DNA from: Rhodoblastus sp963828185
Lineage (GTDB): Bacteria; Pseudomonadota; Alphaproteobacteria; Rhizobiales; Beijerinckiaceae
NCBI GenBank assembly: GCA_963828185.1
Contig: CAWHDV010000001.1
Location: 248,001-312,000, forward strand
Direction of reading: 5' to 3'
DNA length: 64,000 bases
The notes under the pieces are model-generated. The model saw only the letters and a program-made list of their open reading frames with translations. It made no database searches and had not been told where the DNA came from. This document shows positions 52,327 to 61,526 of this stretch, in pieces; within the stretch, counting starts at the first letter, position 1; every line of letters begins with the position of its first letter. The translations under genes and the position numbers were made by a program.

Positions 52327-52539
52327 ATGGCCGACGATTTGAAGCCGGGTGACAAGGTCGAATGGAATTCCAGCGGCGGCCACAGCGTCGGCGAAGTGGT
52401 CAGGAAGGCGATTTCGCCAATCAAGATCAAGGGACACAAGGTCGCGGCCTCCAAGGACCATCCCGAATACGTGGTGCGCTCGGACAAATCCGGCGCCGAT
52501 GCGGCGCACAGGCCCGAAAGCCTCAAGAAAAGTCGCTGA
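52327..52539 (+). CDS. DUF2945 (HVA1-like) small protein
   Basis: 70 residues from ATG 52327, preceded by AAGGAGGG. KPGDKVEWNSSGGHSVGEVV is the DUF2945 signature, with GHKVAASKDHPEYVVRSDK near the end. Small hypervirulence-associated/TUDOR-like domain proteins; function unknown. Ends 16 bp before the ECF promoter. Confidence 0.85.
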   Translation: MADDLKPGDKVEWNSSGGHSVGEVVRKAISPIKIKGHKVAASKDHPEYVVRSDKSGADAAHRPESLKKSR

Positions 52540-52554
52540 GGGCCACCGCCGTTC

Positions 52555-52584
52555 TGATCCATTGGCCTTTCCGGCACGTAAAGA
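52555..52584 (+). promoter_or_regulatory. RpoE-type (ECF) promoter of the sigma-antisigma operon
   Basis: TGATCC, 18-bp spacer, TAAAGA. This matches the -35 TGATCC / -10 TAA pattern known for RpoE of Rhodobacter sphaeroides and lies ~60 bp before the sigma start, so the sigma gene is probably autoregulated. Confidence 0.75.
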
Positions 52585-52644
52585 GGCTTTGCGCTCCTGA
52601 GACGCAGGCGCGAAGCCGGCTCGGCAGGGCCCGGGGAGGGTTAA

Positions 52645-53376
52645 ATGACTTTTTCCGCTTCGGCCGCCTTGTCCTGCTCGCGCCTGCTGGACCCGCGGGG
52701 CGGATTGGCGTTGACTTTGCGGCGGCGGCGCAGCGATCATCCCGGCTTCCTGCCCCGTGCAACGTTGCCTGGGCAATCGGGTCGCAAGGAAAGTGTCATC
52801 TCTGTGCAGGAAAACGATCCGGCCAATCCCGCGCCCGAGACTCTGGCGCGCTGGCTCCTCGCAGTGGCGCAGGCGCAGGACCGCGAAGCTTTTGCGGGCC
52901 TGCATGCCTACTTTGCTCCGCGGCTCACGTCCTGGCTGTCGCGCTCCGGCTTTTCCGCAGCCCAAATCGAGGATATTGTCCAGGAAACGATGATCTCCGT
53001 CTGGCGCAAGGCGGCGCGTTACAATCCGGCGCACGGCGGCGCTTCGACCTGGATCTTTGTCATCGCGCGCAATCTGCGCATCGATTTTTTGCGCCGCGGG
53101 TCCAATCGCGAGAACGCGGCGCTCGAACACTGGGACCAGATCTACGATGGCCCGGGCGGCGAAGAGAGCCTGCTCGCCGCCGAAAGGGAGGGCGCGCTGC
53201 GGCGGGCGCTGGCGAAACTGACGCGCGAACAGGCGGCGGTGCTCGAACAGGCCTATTTCGCCGAAAAGCCGCAATCGGCGATCGCGCGCGAACTCGGCGT
53301 GCCGCTGGGCACGGTCAAGTCGCGGGTGCGGCTCGCGCTCGCCCGGCTCAGGGCGCTGCTGGAGGAAAATCCGTGA
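52645..53376 (+). CDS. ECF RNA polymerase sigma factor (RpoE/ECF11-like)
   Basis: 243 residues from ATG 52645, chosen for the GGGGAGGG just upstream. Conserved sequence begins only around GTG 52804, which would give the more usual ~190 residues; the extra 53 residues look unconserved. Sigma region 2: IEDIVQETMISVWRKA, STWIFVIARNLRIDFLRR. Region 4: QSAIARELGVPLGTVKSRVR. Followed by a ChrR anti-sigma gene overlapping as GTGA. In Rhodobacter this pair mounts the singlet-oxygen response; the lipid genes nearby support the same role. Confidence 0.92.
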   Translation: MTFSASAALSCSRLLDPRGGLALTLRRRRSDHPGFLPRATLPGQSGRKESVISVQENDPANPAPETLARWLLAVAQAQDREAFAGLHAYFAPRLTSWLSRSGFSAAQIEDIVQETMISVWRKAARYNPAHGGASTWIFVIARNLRIDFLRRGSNRENAALEHWDQIYDGPGGEESLLAAEREGALRRALAKLTREQAAVLEQAYFAEKPQSAIARELGVPLGTVKSRVRLALARLRALLEENP

Positions 53377-54029
53377 CTGTTCGCCAACATCCGAGCGACG
53401 AGACGCTGATGCGCTACGCTGCGGGGATACTCGGCGCCGGCTTGCGCCTGGTCGTCGCCATCCACCTCGAATCTTGTCCGGTTTGCCGGGCGCAATGCCG
53501 CCAGTTCGCCGCCGCCGGCGGGATCATGCTGGAAACCTTGCCGCCCGACCCGGTTCGGCCCGTTTTGCTGGAAAAAATCTTCGCGCGCATCGACGCTGGC
53601 GAGGCCGAGCCGCGCTCCTCCCCCAGGGCGTTAGCGCAGGTTTTCGACAATGGTTTCGTGCTGCCGGCCGCCTTGGCGGCGCAGGAGATCGGCCCCTGGC
53701 GCCGCGTCCACCCTCGCCTGCGCTGGGCCCAGGTGCGGCTACCCGCGGCGCCGGGCGAGCGGGTGGTGCTGCTGAAAATCGCTGCCGGTCACGCGGCGCC
53801 GGCGCATGGCCATCGCGGCCTGGAGCTGACCCAGGTTCTCTATGGGCAATTTTCCGACGGACGCGGCGTCTATGGTCCGGGCGACCTGATCGAAGCCGAC
53901 GAAACCATCGTTGATCACCAACCAGTCGTGACTCCCGACGGCGAGTGCCTGTGCATCGCCGCGCTGGAAGCGCCCTTGCGCGTCAATTCGCTGCTCGGGC
54001 GGCTGTTCCAGCCGCTGATGGGCCTCTAG
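53373..54029 (+). CDS. chrR: ChrR-type zinc anti-sigma factor
   Basis: 218 residues from GTG 53373, overlapping the sigma stop. N-terminal anti-sigma domain with HLESCPVC (H-x3-C-x2-C zinc motif) after HPSDETLMRYAAG. The C-terminal half is a cupin domain (HAAPAHGHRGLELTQVLYG; YGPGDLIEADETIVDH). ChrR holds the sigma factor until singlet oxygen triggers its loss. Stop is 10 bp from the convergent DUF2177 stop. Confidence 0.9.
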   Translation: MTVRQHPSDETLMRYAAGILGAGLRLVVAIHLESCPVCRAQCRQFAAAGGIMLETLPPDPVRPVLLEKIFARIDAGEAEPRSSPRALAQVFDNGFVLPAALAAQEIGPWRRVHPRLRWAQVRLPAAPGERVVLLKIAAGHAAPAHGHRGLELTQVLYGQFSDGRGVYGPGDLIEADETIVDHQPVVTPDGECLCIAALEAPLRVNSLLGRLFQPLMGL

Positions 54030-54039
54030 ATCCCGGGCT

Positions 54040-54436
54040 TCAGGCGAGGCGGCCGGCGCAATAGCCGGCAAAAGCGGCGAGGCCGGTCAGCAAGCTCCCC
54101 CAGGCCATGTCGACCAGGGTGAGCGACAGCGGCCAGGATTTCAGCGTGGCCTGGTTGGTGAGATCGTAGGCGCCGTAGCCGATCAGACCGAGAAGCAGGC
54201 CATGCGCGGCCGCCATGCGCCAGCTTGCCGCATCCAGGGCCGGATTGACGGCGAAAAAGACAATGCCGAACGCATAAAGCAGATAGAAAACCGCCGCCGG
54301 TCCGAGCCTGAAGCCTTCCATCGCCATGCCGCCCATGGCCGGCCGATAGAAGGCGTCGCCCATGCGTCCGAGCCAGAGGAAGTCCACGCCGACGAAGACA
54401 ACCAGAACTCGTCGCGTATGTCGCCAGCATTCTCAT
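54040..54436 (-). CDS. DUF2177 membrane protein (frameshifted)
   Basis: About 131 residues from ATG 54436, overlapping the Cfa stop as ATGA. One extra T near 54405-54410 breaks the frame; removal gives MRMLATYATSLVVFVGVDFL then WLGRMGDAFYRPAMG. Three to four hydrophobic helices (VFYLLYAFGIVFFAV; AHGLLLGLIGYGAYDL; WGSLLTGLAAFAGY). DUF2177 proteins are inner-membrane and commonly linked to this oxidoreductase-DUF1365-Cfa operon. Last gene of the operon. Confidence 0.82.
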
Positions 54437-55674
54437 GATCGCGCTCCCGGTTTTTCGATGAGGTAGAAGCCGACGTCGATCGCCTGTTCGCGGAAGGCGG
54501 CTTCGCAATAGCAGAGGTAGTAGCTCCACAGGCAAAGGAATTTTTCGTCAAAACCCAGGGCCATGACCGCGCCGCGCCGCGCTTCGAAACGATGGCGCCA
54601 TTCGGCCAGGGTTTGCGCATACGACGCCCCGAAAACCTCCACCTCTTTCAGGCGCAGGCCGGCGCGAAAAACCTGTTCGGCGATGGAGGCCGGGCTGGGC
54701 AGGAAGCCGCCGGGGAAAATGTGGCGCTGGATGAAGTCGGTCTGGACGCGGTAATTGCCGAAACGCGCCTCATCGATGGTGATGGCCTGGATCAGCGCGC
54801 GGCCGCCGGGTTTCAGGACTTCCGCGATCTTGGCGAAATAAGCGGGCCACCAGGCCTCGCCGACGGCTTCGATCATTTCGATCGACACGACGCGGTCGAA
54901 CGCTCCGCGGAGGTCGCGATAATCCTGCAAGCGCAGTTCCACCCGCGCGTCAAAACCTTCGCGGGCGATCATGTCTCGCGCGAAGGACAGTTGCGCGGGC
55001 GAAAGGGTTACGCCTGTCACGCGCCCGGCGCCGCATTCGGCGAGACGGCGCGCCAGGGCGCCCCAGCCGCAACCGATTTCCAGCACCTTCTCGCCGGCGC
55101 GCAGTTCGAGCAATTCGACAATGCGCTTGAGCTTGTTGTGCTGCGCCTCCTCGAGCGTGGCCGTCTCCTCGAGCCACAACGCCGAGGAATAGAGCATGCT
55201 CGGATCGAGCCAGAGGCGGAAGAAGGCGTTGCCGAGATCGTAATGGCCGATGATGTTGCGGCGGCTGCCGCGACGCGAATTGGCCCGGCTCCAGCGACGC
55301 AGCCGGTTGAGCAGGCGGAACGGGCCGGCGCCGGAAGCGACCGCGCCCATGGAAGGGGCGTTGACGGCCGCTACGCGCAACAGCGCGACGAGATCGGGGC
55401 TCGTCCAGTCGCCGTCGACATGGCTTTCCGCCAGGCCGATATTGCCTTCCAGCATCATCCGCCGCAGCGCGCGCCAGCGGACGATTTCCAAGACGCCTTC
55501 CGGCCCTGGCGTCGAACCGGCCGCGTCGATGATCGCGCCGCTGGGCAGGCGGAGGCTCAGGCGGCCGACGCGCAAATGACCGAGCAGGCGATGCGCGAGC
55601 AAGGCGTAAGGATGCGACAACCTGCGCCCGGGCGCCGCGAGAGGCGCGAGGGTGGCGGCTTCGAGACGCTTCAT
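54433..55674 (-). CDS. Cyclopropane-fatty-acyl-phospholipid synthase family protein
   Basis: 413 residues from ATG 55674, the ATGA overlap with DUF1365; longer frames are not coding. SAM site VLEIGCGWGALARRLAE, IIGHYDLGNAFFRLWLD, IEMIEAVGEAWW, GNYRVQTDFIQRHIFPGG and the catalytic CYCEAAFREQAIDVGFY. Transfers a methylene (or methyl) group from SAM to double bonds of membrane phospholipids. In Rhodobacter, related enzymes of the RpoE regulon modify lipids under singlet oxygen. Third gene of a fully coupled operon. Confidence 0.92.
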   Translation of the reverse strand: MKRLEAATLAPLAAPGRRLSHPYALLAHRLLGHLRVGRLSLRLPSGAIIDAAGSTPGPEGVLEIVRWRALRRMMLEGNIGLAESHVDGDWTSPDLVALLRVAAVNAPSMGAVASGAGPFRLLNRLRRWSRANSRRGSRRNIIGHYDLGNAFFRLWLDPSMLYSSALWLEETATLEEAQHNKLKRIVELLELRAGEKVLEIGCGWGALARRLAECGAGRVTGVTLSPAQLSFARDMIAREGFDARVELRLQDYRDLRGAFDRVVSIEMIEAVGEAWWPAYFAKIAEVLKPGGRALIQAITIDEARFGNYRVQTDFIQRHIFPGGFLPSPASIAEQVFRAGLRLKEVEVFGASYAQTLAEWRHRFEARRGAVMALGFDEKFLCLWSYYLCYCEAAFREQAIDVGFYLIEKPGARS

Positions 55675-56510
55675 CGGGACGAACCTGTTTTGGCGGGAGG
55701 TTGCGGGGCGGCGCGGACGAAGGTCACGGGCCCCTTCGGCGGCGGCGGTTTCGAGCGCAGGCCGACGCCCTTGCGCCACAGGTGCAGCGCCTCCCAGAGG
55801 ATGCCGGCGCGAACGCGCAGGGTGAGCAAAGGGGTTGCAAAAAACAGGCGCAAGAGATTGGCGTCGGTCAGCTCCATCCTGCGCGCCCGGTAATGCGCGG
55901 TGAACAAGAGCCCGGCCGGGTCCGACACATCGATGGACAAGGCCAGGCTGTCGTCGGGCAAGCGCAGCCGAAAGGAATAGTCGAGCGCCATGTTCATGAA
56001 GGGCGAGACGAAGAAGGTCTTCGGGCAGGCTTGCGCAATCTCGCCTTCTTGCGCGCCTGCTTCCGCGCCATCCACCGCGATCGCATAGGCGTGGCGCTCG
56101 CCGAACGTATTGTCCACCTCCCAGACAATGGCGGCGGCTTCGCCCGTTTGTTTCAAGCAGTAGAAGACGCTCAGCGGATTGAAGGCGCGCCCCAGCAGGC
56201 GCGGCATGGTGAGCAGCAGGATTCGTCCGCCGTCGGGTTCGACGCCGGCGCCGCGCATCGCCGCTTCGATCTGGACGCGCAGCGGGCGGCCGGAGCCGTC
56301 GCCGCGATCGCCTTGATAAAAGGAAAAGAGGTTGAAGCGGTCGAGCGAGAACAGCCGCAGCCTGGCGTCGATGTCCTTCAGCCGGTCGAGATCGAGCAGC
56401 GCCGAATAGATGCGATAGGCGAGGCGATGCGCGCGCGGCCGCAGGCGATGATGGGTCACGACGCCGGAATAGAGGGCTGAGGCGCAAGCCGTGTGAAGGC
56501 CGTCCGTCAT
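55671..56510 (-). CDS. DUF1365 protein
   Basis: 279 residues. Typical: SGVVTHHRLRPRAHRLAYR, LFSFYQGDRGDGS, GRAFNPLSVFYCL, WEVDNTFGERHAYAI, FFVSPFMNMALDYSFRL. Always neighbours the FAD oxidoreductase and Cfa genes in such operons; probably works on the same lipid substrate, exact step not established. Starts with ATGA overlap to the oxidoreductase stop. Ends in a proline-rich tail. Confidence 0.9.
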   Translation of the reverse strand: MTDGLHTACASALYSGVVTHHRLRPRAHRLAYRIYSALLDLDRLKDIDARLRLFSLDRFNLFSFYQGDRGDGSGRPLRVQIEAAMRGAGVEPDGGRILLLTMPRLLGRAFNPLSVFYCLKQTGEAAAIVWEVDNTFGERHAYAIAVDGAEAGAQEGEIAQACPKTFFVSPFMNMALDYSFRLRLPDDSLALSIDVSDPAGLLFTAHYRARRMELTDANLLRLFFATPLLTLRVRAGILWEALHLWRKGVGLRSKPPPPKGPVTFVRAAPQPPAKTGSSR

Positions 56511-57862
56511 GCGAAGGCCCTCGAGGAGGGGTGCGCGACGGTTTTGTCGAGAAAAATGCGGCCGCTTTCCTCGGCGACGCGCCAGGGCCGCTTTGCGCCG
56601 CCCAATTGCTCCGCGACGGCCAGGCCCGCCTGCAAGCCATCCTCATGGAAGCCGGCGCCGAAATAGGCCCCGCAATACCAGATCCGATCGACGCCCTGGA
56701 TCGACCAGAGCTGCTTTTGCGCGCGCAGCGCCGCAAGGTCGTAAAACGGATGGCGATAGATTTTCCGGTAGTAGATTTTTTCCGCGCTGGGCAGGCGCCA
56801 GGGATTGAGGGTGACGTAAAGCTCCGGCGCCGCTCCAAGCGGCTGGAGTCGGTTCATCCAGTAGCTGACCGACAGTTCGCGCTGGCCGTCTGGGCCTTCA
56901 GCGAGATAGTTCCAAGCCGCCCAGGCGGCGCGGCGCCTGGGCATCAATTTTTCGTCGCCATGCAGCACCGCTTCATTGTCGCCATAGCGGAAGGCGGACA
57001 AAAGGCGCCGCTCGTCAGGTTTCGGCTCGACCATCATGGCGAGCGCCTGATCGGCGTGGGCGGCGAGCACCACCTGGTCGAAAAAATCGCTGTGCCCGCG
57101 CACGTCTGCCAATTCCACGCTTTCAGGGCGGCGCTTGACCCTGACGATCGGCGCGCCGCGGCGGATTTCGCCGACGCCATCGGCCAGACGCGCGACATAG
57201 GTTCGGCTGCCGCCGCTCACGGTGCGCCAGACCGGGCGTCCCGCCAGCTGCAGCAGTCCGTGCGTATCGCAGAAACGGATGAAGGCCGAGGCCGGATAAG
57301 CGCCGACGCGCGCCGAGGGCGTAGACCAGATCGCCGCCGCCATCGGGTAGAGATGGTCGCGGATGAACGGTTCGCCGTAGGTTCCCCGCGCCAGATAATC
57401 GTCGAGGCTCATCTCGCCGAGAAATGGCAGGTCGCGCGGCGCCTCGCGATAGAAGCGCAAGAGATCGGCGATCATCGACCAGAAGCGCTTTTTAAGCGCA
57501 TTGGCGGGCTGGGCGAACAGGCCGCGCAGGTCCTTGCCGGCGTACTCATAGGCGCCCCGGTCGAGGGAAACCGAAAAGGACATTTCGCTTGCCGCCGTCT
57601 CGACGCCCATATGGGCGAACAGGGCGGTGAGATTGGGATAGGTCGGCTCGTTGTAGACGATGAAGCCCGTGTCGACCGCGATCGTCCGCCCGGCGGTTTC
57701 GACATCCACCGTGTTGGAGTGGCCGCCCACGCGCCGCTCGGCCTCGTAAAGGACCACATCGTGATGGCGTGACAGAAGCCAGGCGCAGGCGAGGCCGGAT
57801 ATGCCGGCGCCGACGACCGCCAGCCGCTGCCGAGCCTGGCCGGGAATGGAACCGCGCTCCAT
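56507..57862 (-). CDS. FAD-dependent oxidoreductase (amine-oxidase fold)
   Basis: 451 residues from ATG 57862. FAD-binding Rossmann motif VVGAGISGLACAWLLSRHH and YEAERRVGGHSNTVD; VDTGFIVYNEPTYPNL; C-terminal IWYCGAYFGAGFHEDGLQAG closing motif. First gene of the four-gene operon (oxidoreductase, DUF1365, Cfa, DUF2177) with 4-bp overlaps throughout. Likely oxidises or desaturates a fatty-acyl chain before methylation, as proposed for homologues in photosynthetic alphaproteobacteria. An ECF-type promoter lies just upstream. Confidence 0.92.
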   Translation of the reverse strand: MERGSIPGQARQRLAVVGAGISGLACAWLLSRHHDVVLYEAERRVGGHSNTVDVETAGRTIAVDTGFIVYNEPTYPNLTALFAHMGVETAASEMSFSVSLDRGAYEYAGKDLRGLFAQPANALKKRFWSMIADLLRFYREAPRDLPFLGEMSLDDYLARGTYGEPFIRDHLYPMAAAIWSTPSARVGAYPASAFIRFCDTHGLLQLAGRPVWRTVSGGSRTYVARLADGVGEIRRGAPIVRVKRRPESVELADVRGHSDFFDQVVLAAHADQALAMMVEPKPDERRLLSAFRYGDNEAVLHGDEKLMPRRRAAWAAWNYLAEGPDGQRELSVSYWMNRLQPLGAAPELYVTLNPWRLPSAEKIYYRKIYRHPFYDLAALRAQKQLWSIQGVDRIWYCGAYFGAGFHEDGLQAGLAVAEQLGGAKRPWRVAEESGRIFLDKTVAHPSSRAFA

Positions 57863-57894
57863 GTCATCTTCCGCCTGTTGACGAGCCTATGGAG

Positions 57895-57924
57895 CTTTTA
57901 CGCAGGCGTCGTCGCCTTGGTTCA
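57895..57924 (-). promoter_or_regulatory. RpoE-type promoter of the lipid operon
   Basis: Read on the minus strand: TGAACC, 18-bp spacer, TAAAAG, 33 bp before the oxidoreductase ATG. Differs from the sigma gene's promoter by one base in the -35. Confidence 0.65.
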
Positions 57925-57938
57925 CCGGCGCGGTTTTT

Positions 57939-57968
57939 TGATCCGCCGCCGGGTTCCATTCGTTAAAG
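57939..57968 (+). promoter_or_regulatory. RpoE-type promoter of DUF1295 gene
   Basis: TGATCC, 18-bp spacer, TTAAAG (or 19 bp to TAAAGC), diverging from the lipid-operon promoter. The -10 lies only 5-8 bp from the ATG, implying a leaderless or very short 5' end. Confidence 0.6.
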
Positions 57969-57972
57969 CAGC

Positions 57973-58779
57973 ATGATGCTCGTCGAACTCCTCTGCCTGG
58001 CGTTATTCTTGAGCCTGTCGATGAGCTTGGCTTGGGCGGTCAGGATGCGCACGGGCCGCAGCGGCTGGATCGACGCGATCTGGTCGGCGGCGATCGGGCT
58101 GGCCAGCCTCGCCGCTGCGTTCGCTCCCGCGCCGCCCAGCGCGATCAAATCGCGCGCCTTCCTGGCGGCGGCGATGATCCTTTTGTGGGCGGGGCGCCTG
58201 GCGACGCATCTTGCGGCGCGCACGCGCGGCGCGGCCGATGATCCGCGCTATGCCAGCCTGGCGCGGGAATGGGGCGGCGATTTTCCGCGCCGGCTGTTTG
58301 CCTTCCTGCAAATCCAGGCGGCGGCCGGCCTGCCGCTGGTGTTGGCGGTGGCGGCTGCGGCCAGGTCGACGGAACCTTTTCCATCCGGCGGCGATATGCT
58401 CGGACTGGCGCTCGCCATGGCGGCGCTTGCCGGAGAAAGCGTGTCGGACAGGCAGCTCGTCCGGTTCCGGCGCTTCCATCCGGAGGGCGGCGTGTGCGAG
58501 ATCGGCCTGTGGCGCTATTCCCGCCATCCCAATTACTTTTTTGAATTCCTGTTCTGGTGCGCGTGGCCGCTCATGGCTCTCGATCCGGCTGGCGTTCATC
58601 TGCCGCAGCTCGTCGCCCTGGGCGCGCCGGCGCTGATCTACTGGCTGCTGGTCCATGTCAGCGGCATACCGCTGCTCGAGAAGCACATGCTGGCGTCGCG
58701 CGGCGCGGCGTTTGAAGCCTATCGCCGAAGGGTCAACGCTTTTTTCCCCGGTCCGCGCCGGGCGGATCGCGGCGGCTGA
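57973..58779 (+). CDS. DUF1295 (steroid 5-alpha-reductase-like) membrane protein
   Basis: 268 residues; ATG at 57973 or 57976. Several hydrophobic helices and the family signature GLWRYSRHPNYFFEFLFW near residue 185, shared with isoprenylcysteine methyltransferases and NADPH sterol reductases. C-terminal IPLLEKHMLASRG and RRVNAFFPGPRR. Homologues belong to the RpoE regulon of Rhodobacter together with cfa-like genes. Acts in the inner membrane; substrate unknown. Confidence 0.88.
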   Translation: MMLVELLCLALFLSLSMSLAWAVRMRTGRSGWIDAIWSAAIGLASLAAAFAPAPPSAIKSRAFLAAAMILLWAGRLATHLAARTRGAADDPRYASLAREWGGDFPRRLFAFLQIQAAAGLPLVLAVAAAARSTEPFPSGGDMLGLALAMAALAGESVSDRQLVRFRRFHPEGGVCEIGLWRYSRHPNYFFEFLFWCAWPLMALDPAGVHLPQLVALGAPALIYWLLVHVSGIPLLEKHMLASRGAAFEAYRRRVNAFFPGPRRADRGG

Positions 58780-58849
58780 CCTGCCTTTTCGCGCGGCGCT
58801 GGAATCGCAACGCCGGTCGCCTATATCGGCTTATGGGAGGCGTTTCCGC

Positions 58850-59887
58850 TTGACGCTCGCGACTTTGACCGCCGCCGTCCTGGCGCAGACGCCACAGGGG
58901 GTTTACTGCCCGGCGGGCGATTTTCACATCGATCCGGTGCAGCCGGTCGCGCGCGCCGTGATCACCCATGCCCATGCCGACCACGCCCGCGCCGGTCATG
59001 GCGCGACGCTGGCGACGCCGCAAACGCTCGACATCATGCGCCTTCGCCTTGGCGAAAATTTCGCCGGCGCGACGCAGGCCTTGCCTTACGGCGAGAGCCT
59101 GGCTCTGGGTGCAATCGAGGTTTCGCTGCATCCGGCCGGGCATATCCTCGGCTCGGCTCAGGTCCGTCTCGCCCGGAAGGGTTTTCGCGTCGTCGTCTCG
59201 GGCGATTACAAGCGCGCCGCCGATCCGACCTGCGCCGGATTCGAGTTGTTGTCTTGCGAGGCGTTCGTCACCGAGGCGACCTTTGGCCTGCCGGTGTTCC
59301 GTCATCCGCCGGCAAGCCAGGAGATCGCCCGCCTCCTCGCCTCGCAAAAACTGTTTCCCGAGCGCGCGCATCTCGTCGGCGCCTATTCGCTCGGCAAGGC
59401 GCAGCGAATCATTCGGCTGCTGCGTCTCGCGGGCTACGACCGGCCGATCTACATGCACGGCGCGGTGGAGAAAATGGTCGCCTATTACACCAGCCAGGGC
59501 GTCGAACTCGGTCCTTGCGTCAAAGTGGCGGGCGCTGGACCGGGCGGCTTCGCCGGCGAGCTCATCATCTGCCCGCCCTCGGCGCTCGATGACGTCTGGT
59601 CGCGCAAATTTGCCGATCCCGTGGCGGCTTTCGCCTCCGGTTTCATGCGCGTTCGCGCCCGCGCCCGCCAACGCGGCGTCGAACTGCCGTTGATCATTTC
59701 CGACCATGCCGACTGGGACGGGCTCTGCGCCACGATATTCGAGACCGGCGCGCAGGAAATCTGGATCACCCATGGCGAGGCCGACGCGCTGGCGCATTTC
59801 GCCCGTTCGAACGGGCTTCGCGCCGCGCCGTTGCGTCTGATGGGTTATGGCGAGGAGGAGGCGGAAACGACCGCTATTGAACATTGA
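58850..59887 (+). CDS. Ligase-associated DNA exonuclease (metallo-beta-lactamase/beta-CASP)
   Basis: 345 residues from TTG 58850 with GGGAGG 9 nt upstream; the longer frame overlaps DUF1295 and is not convincing. Metal-binding ITHAHADHAR, HPAGHILGSAQVRL, VVSGDYK and ISDHADWDGL, plus the beta-CASP region. This 3'-processing-factor-like protein is nearly always encoded next to an ATP-dependent ligase, as here, and is thought to trim DNA ends before sealing. Coupled by TTGA to the ligase. Confidence 0.92.
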   Translation: MTLATLTAAVLAQTPQGVYCPAGDFHIDPVQPVARAVITHAHADHARAGHGATLATPQTLDIMRLRLGENFAGATQALPYGESLALGAIEVSLHPAGHILGSAQVRLARKGFRVVVSGDYKRAADPTCAGFELLSCEAFVTEATFGLPVFRHPPASQEIARLLASQKLFPERAHLVGAYSLGKAQRIIRLLRLAGYDRPIYMHGAVEKMVAYYTSQGVELGPCVKVAGAGPGGFAGELIICPPSALDDVWSRKFADPVAAFASGFMRVRARARQRGVELPLIISDHADWDGLCATIFETGAQEIWITHGEADALAHFARSNGLRAAPLRLMGYGEEEAETTAIEH

Positions 59888-61513
59888 GGGCATTCGCGGA
59901 ATTGCTCGACCGGCTCGGTTTTGAGCCCGCGCGCAATGGCAAGCTGCGCCTGCTGGTCGATTATTTGCGCAACACCCCCGATCCCGACCGGGGGCTGGCG
60001 CTGGCTGCGCTCACCGGCGAATTGCGCTTCGCCCACGCCAAGCCGGCGATGATCCGCGCCCTCGTCTCGGAGCGCGTCGATGCGACGCTGTTCGCGCTTT
60101 CCTATGACTATGTCGGCGACCTCTCGGAAACGGCGGCGCTGATCTGGCCGGCGGACGCCGCGAAGCTAATAGATCCGCCGCCACCGCTGCCCGAGGTCAT
60201 CGAAGGCCTTCGCGGCGCCAAGCTAGACCTGCCCGCGCGCATCGCGGGCTGGCTCGACCTGCTCGACGAGACGGGTCGCTGGGCCTTGCTGAAGCTCATC
60301 ACCGGCGCCCTGCGCGTCGGCGTTTCGGCGCGGCTCGCCAAAACGGCGGCGGCCGCATTGGGCGAGCGCGCGCCCGATGAAATCGAGCAGGTCTGGCACG
60401 GCCTGGTCCCGCCCTACCTCGATCTTTTCGCCTGGCTCGAAGGTCGCGGTCAGCGCCCCGCGGCACTCGATCCCGCGCCGTTCCGGCCGATCATGCTGTC
60501 GCATCCGCTGGACCAAGCGGAACTGGCGAGGATGGCGCCGGAAGATTATTGCGCCGAATGGAAATGGGACGGCGTGCGGGTGCAGGCGGTGTCGGCGCGC
60601 CCCGACGGCGTCACCATGACCAGGATTTATTCGCGCACGGGCGAAGATATGGCCGCGGCCTTTCCCGATATCGTGGAAATGCTTGCGACAATCGAGGGCC
60701 GCTCCTTTTCGCTCGACGGCGAATTGCTGATCCGCCGCGCCGGCCTGTTGCAGTCGTTTTCGGTGTTGCAGCAGAGGCTGAACCGCAAGGGCGTCACGCC
60801 GCGGCTGCTCGCCGACTTTCCGGCGCATATCCGCGCCTATGACCTGATCGAGCGCGACGGCGCCGACTTGCGCGACCTGCCCTTTTTGGAGCGGCGCGCT
60901 CACCTCGAAAAATTCGTCGCGCAGGCCGAGGTTGAGCGGCTCGACCTCTCGCCCCTGATCCCCTTCGCCGACTGGCGGGACCTCGCGGACGCCCGTGTGA
61001 AACCGTGGGGCGAGGACGCGGCGGTGATCGAGGGCGTCATGCTCAAGCGCAAGGATTTCGACCTACGCGCCGGGGCGACCGCGCGGCCCGTGGTGGAAGT
61101 GGAAGCGCGATCCCTTCAACGTGGATGCGGTGCTGATGTACGCCCAGCGCGGCCACGGCAAGCGCTCGTCGCTCTATTCGGACTTCACCTTCGGCGTCTG
61201 GCAGGACGGGTCCGAAGGCGAGCGATTGACGCCGGTCGGCAAGGCTTATTTCGGCTTTACCGATTCCGAACTCGCCCGGCTTGACAGGTTTGTGCGCGAC
61301 AACACCGTCAATCGTTTCGGCCCCGTGCGCGAAATCGCGCATGGACCCGAAACAGGCCTGGTGCTGGAAATCGCCTTTGAGGGCCTCAACCGTTCGAGCC
61401 GGCATGGCTCGGGCCTGGCCATGCGATTTCCGCGCGTTGCGCGCATCCGCTGGGACAAGCCGGCCCGCGAAGCCGATCGTCTGGAGACGTTGGCGTCGCT
61501 GCTGCGCGAATGA
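59884..61513 (+). CDS. ATP-dependent DNA ligase (frameshifted)
   Basis: About 542 residues from TTG 59884 (RAFAELLDRLGFEPARN start is typical). N-terminal DNA-binding domain, nucleotidyl-transferase motif I EWKWDGVRVQ (Lys adenylated), motif III YSRTGEDMAA, motif IV LDGELLIR, motif V EGVMLKRKD, and after repair WWKWKRDPFNVDAVLMYAQ and the OB domain. An extra G in GGGG at 61072-61075 breaks the gene just before motif V's end. Works with the upstream exonuclease in a non-replicative repair pathway. Confidence 0.93.
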
Positions 61514-61526
61514 GAGTTTTGCCGAC

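Noticed and set aside
55674..56838. N-terminal extension of the cyclopropane synthase frame
   Set aside because: It overlaps DUF1365 and the oxidoreductase completely; the ATGA-coupled ATG at 55674 is the natural start.
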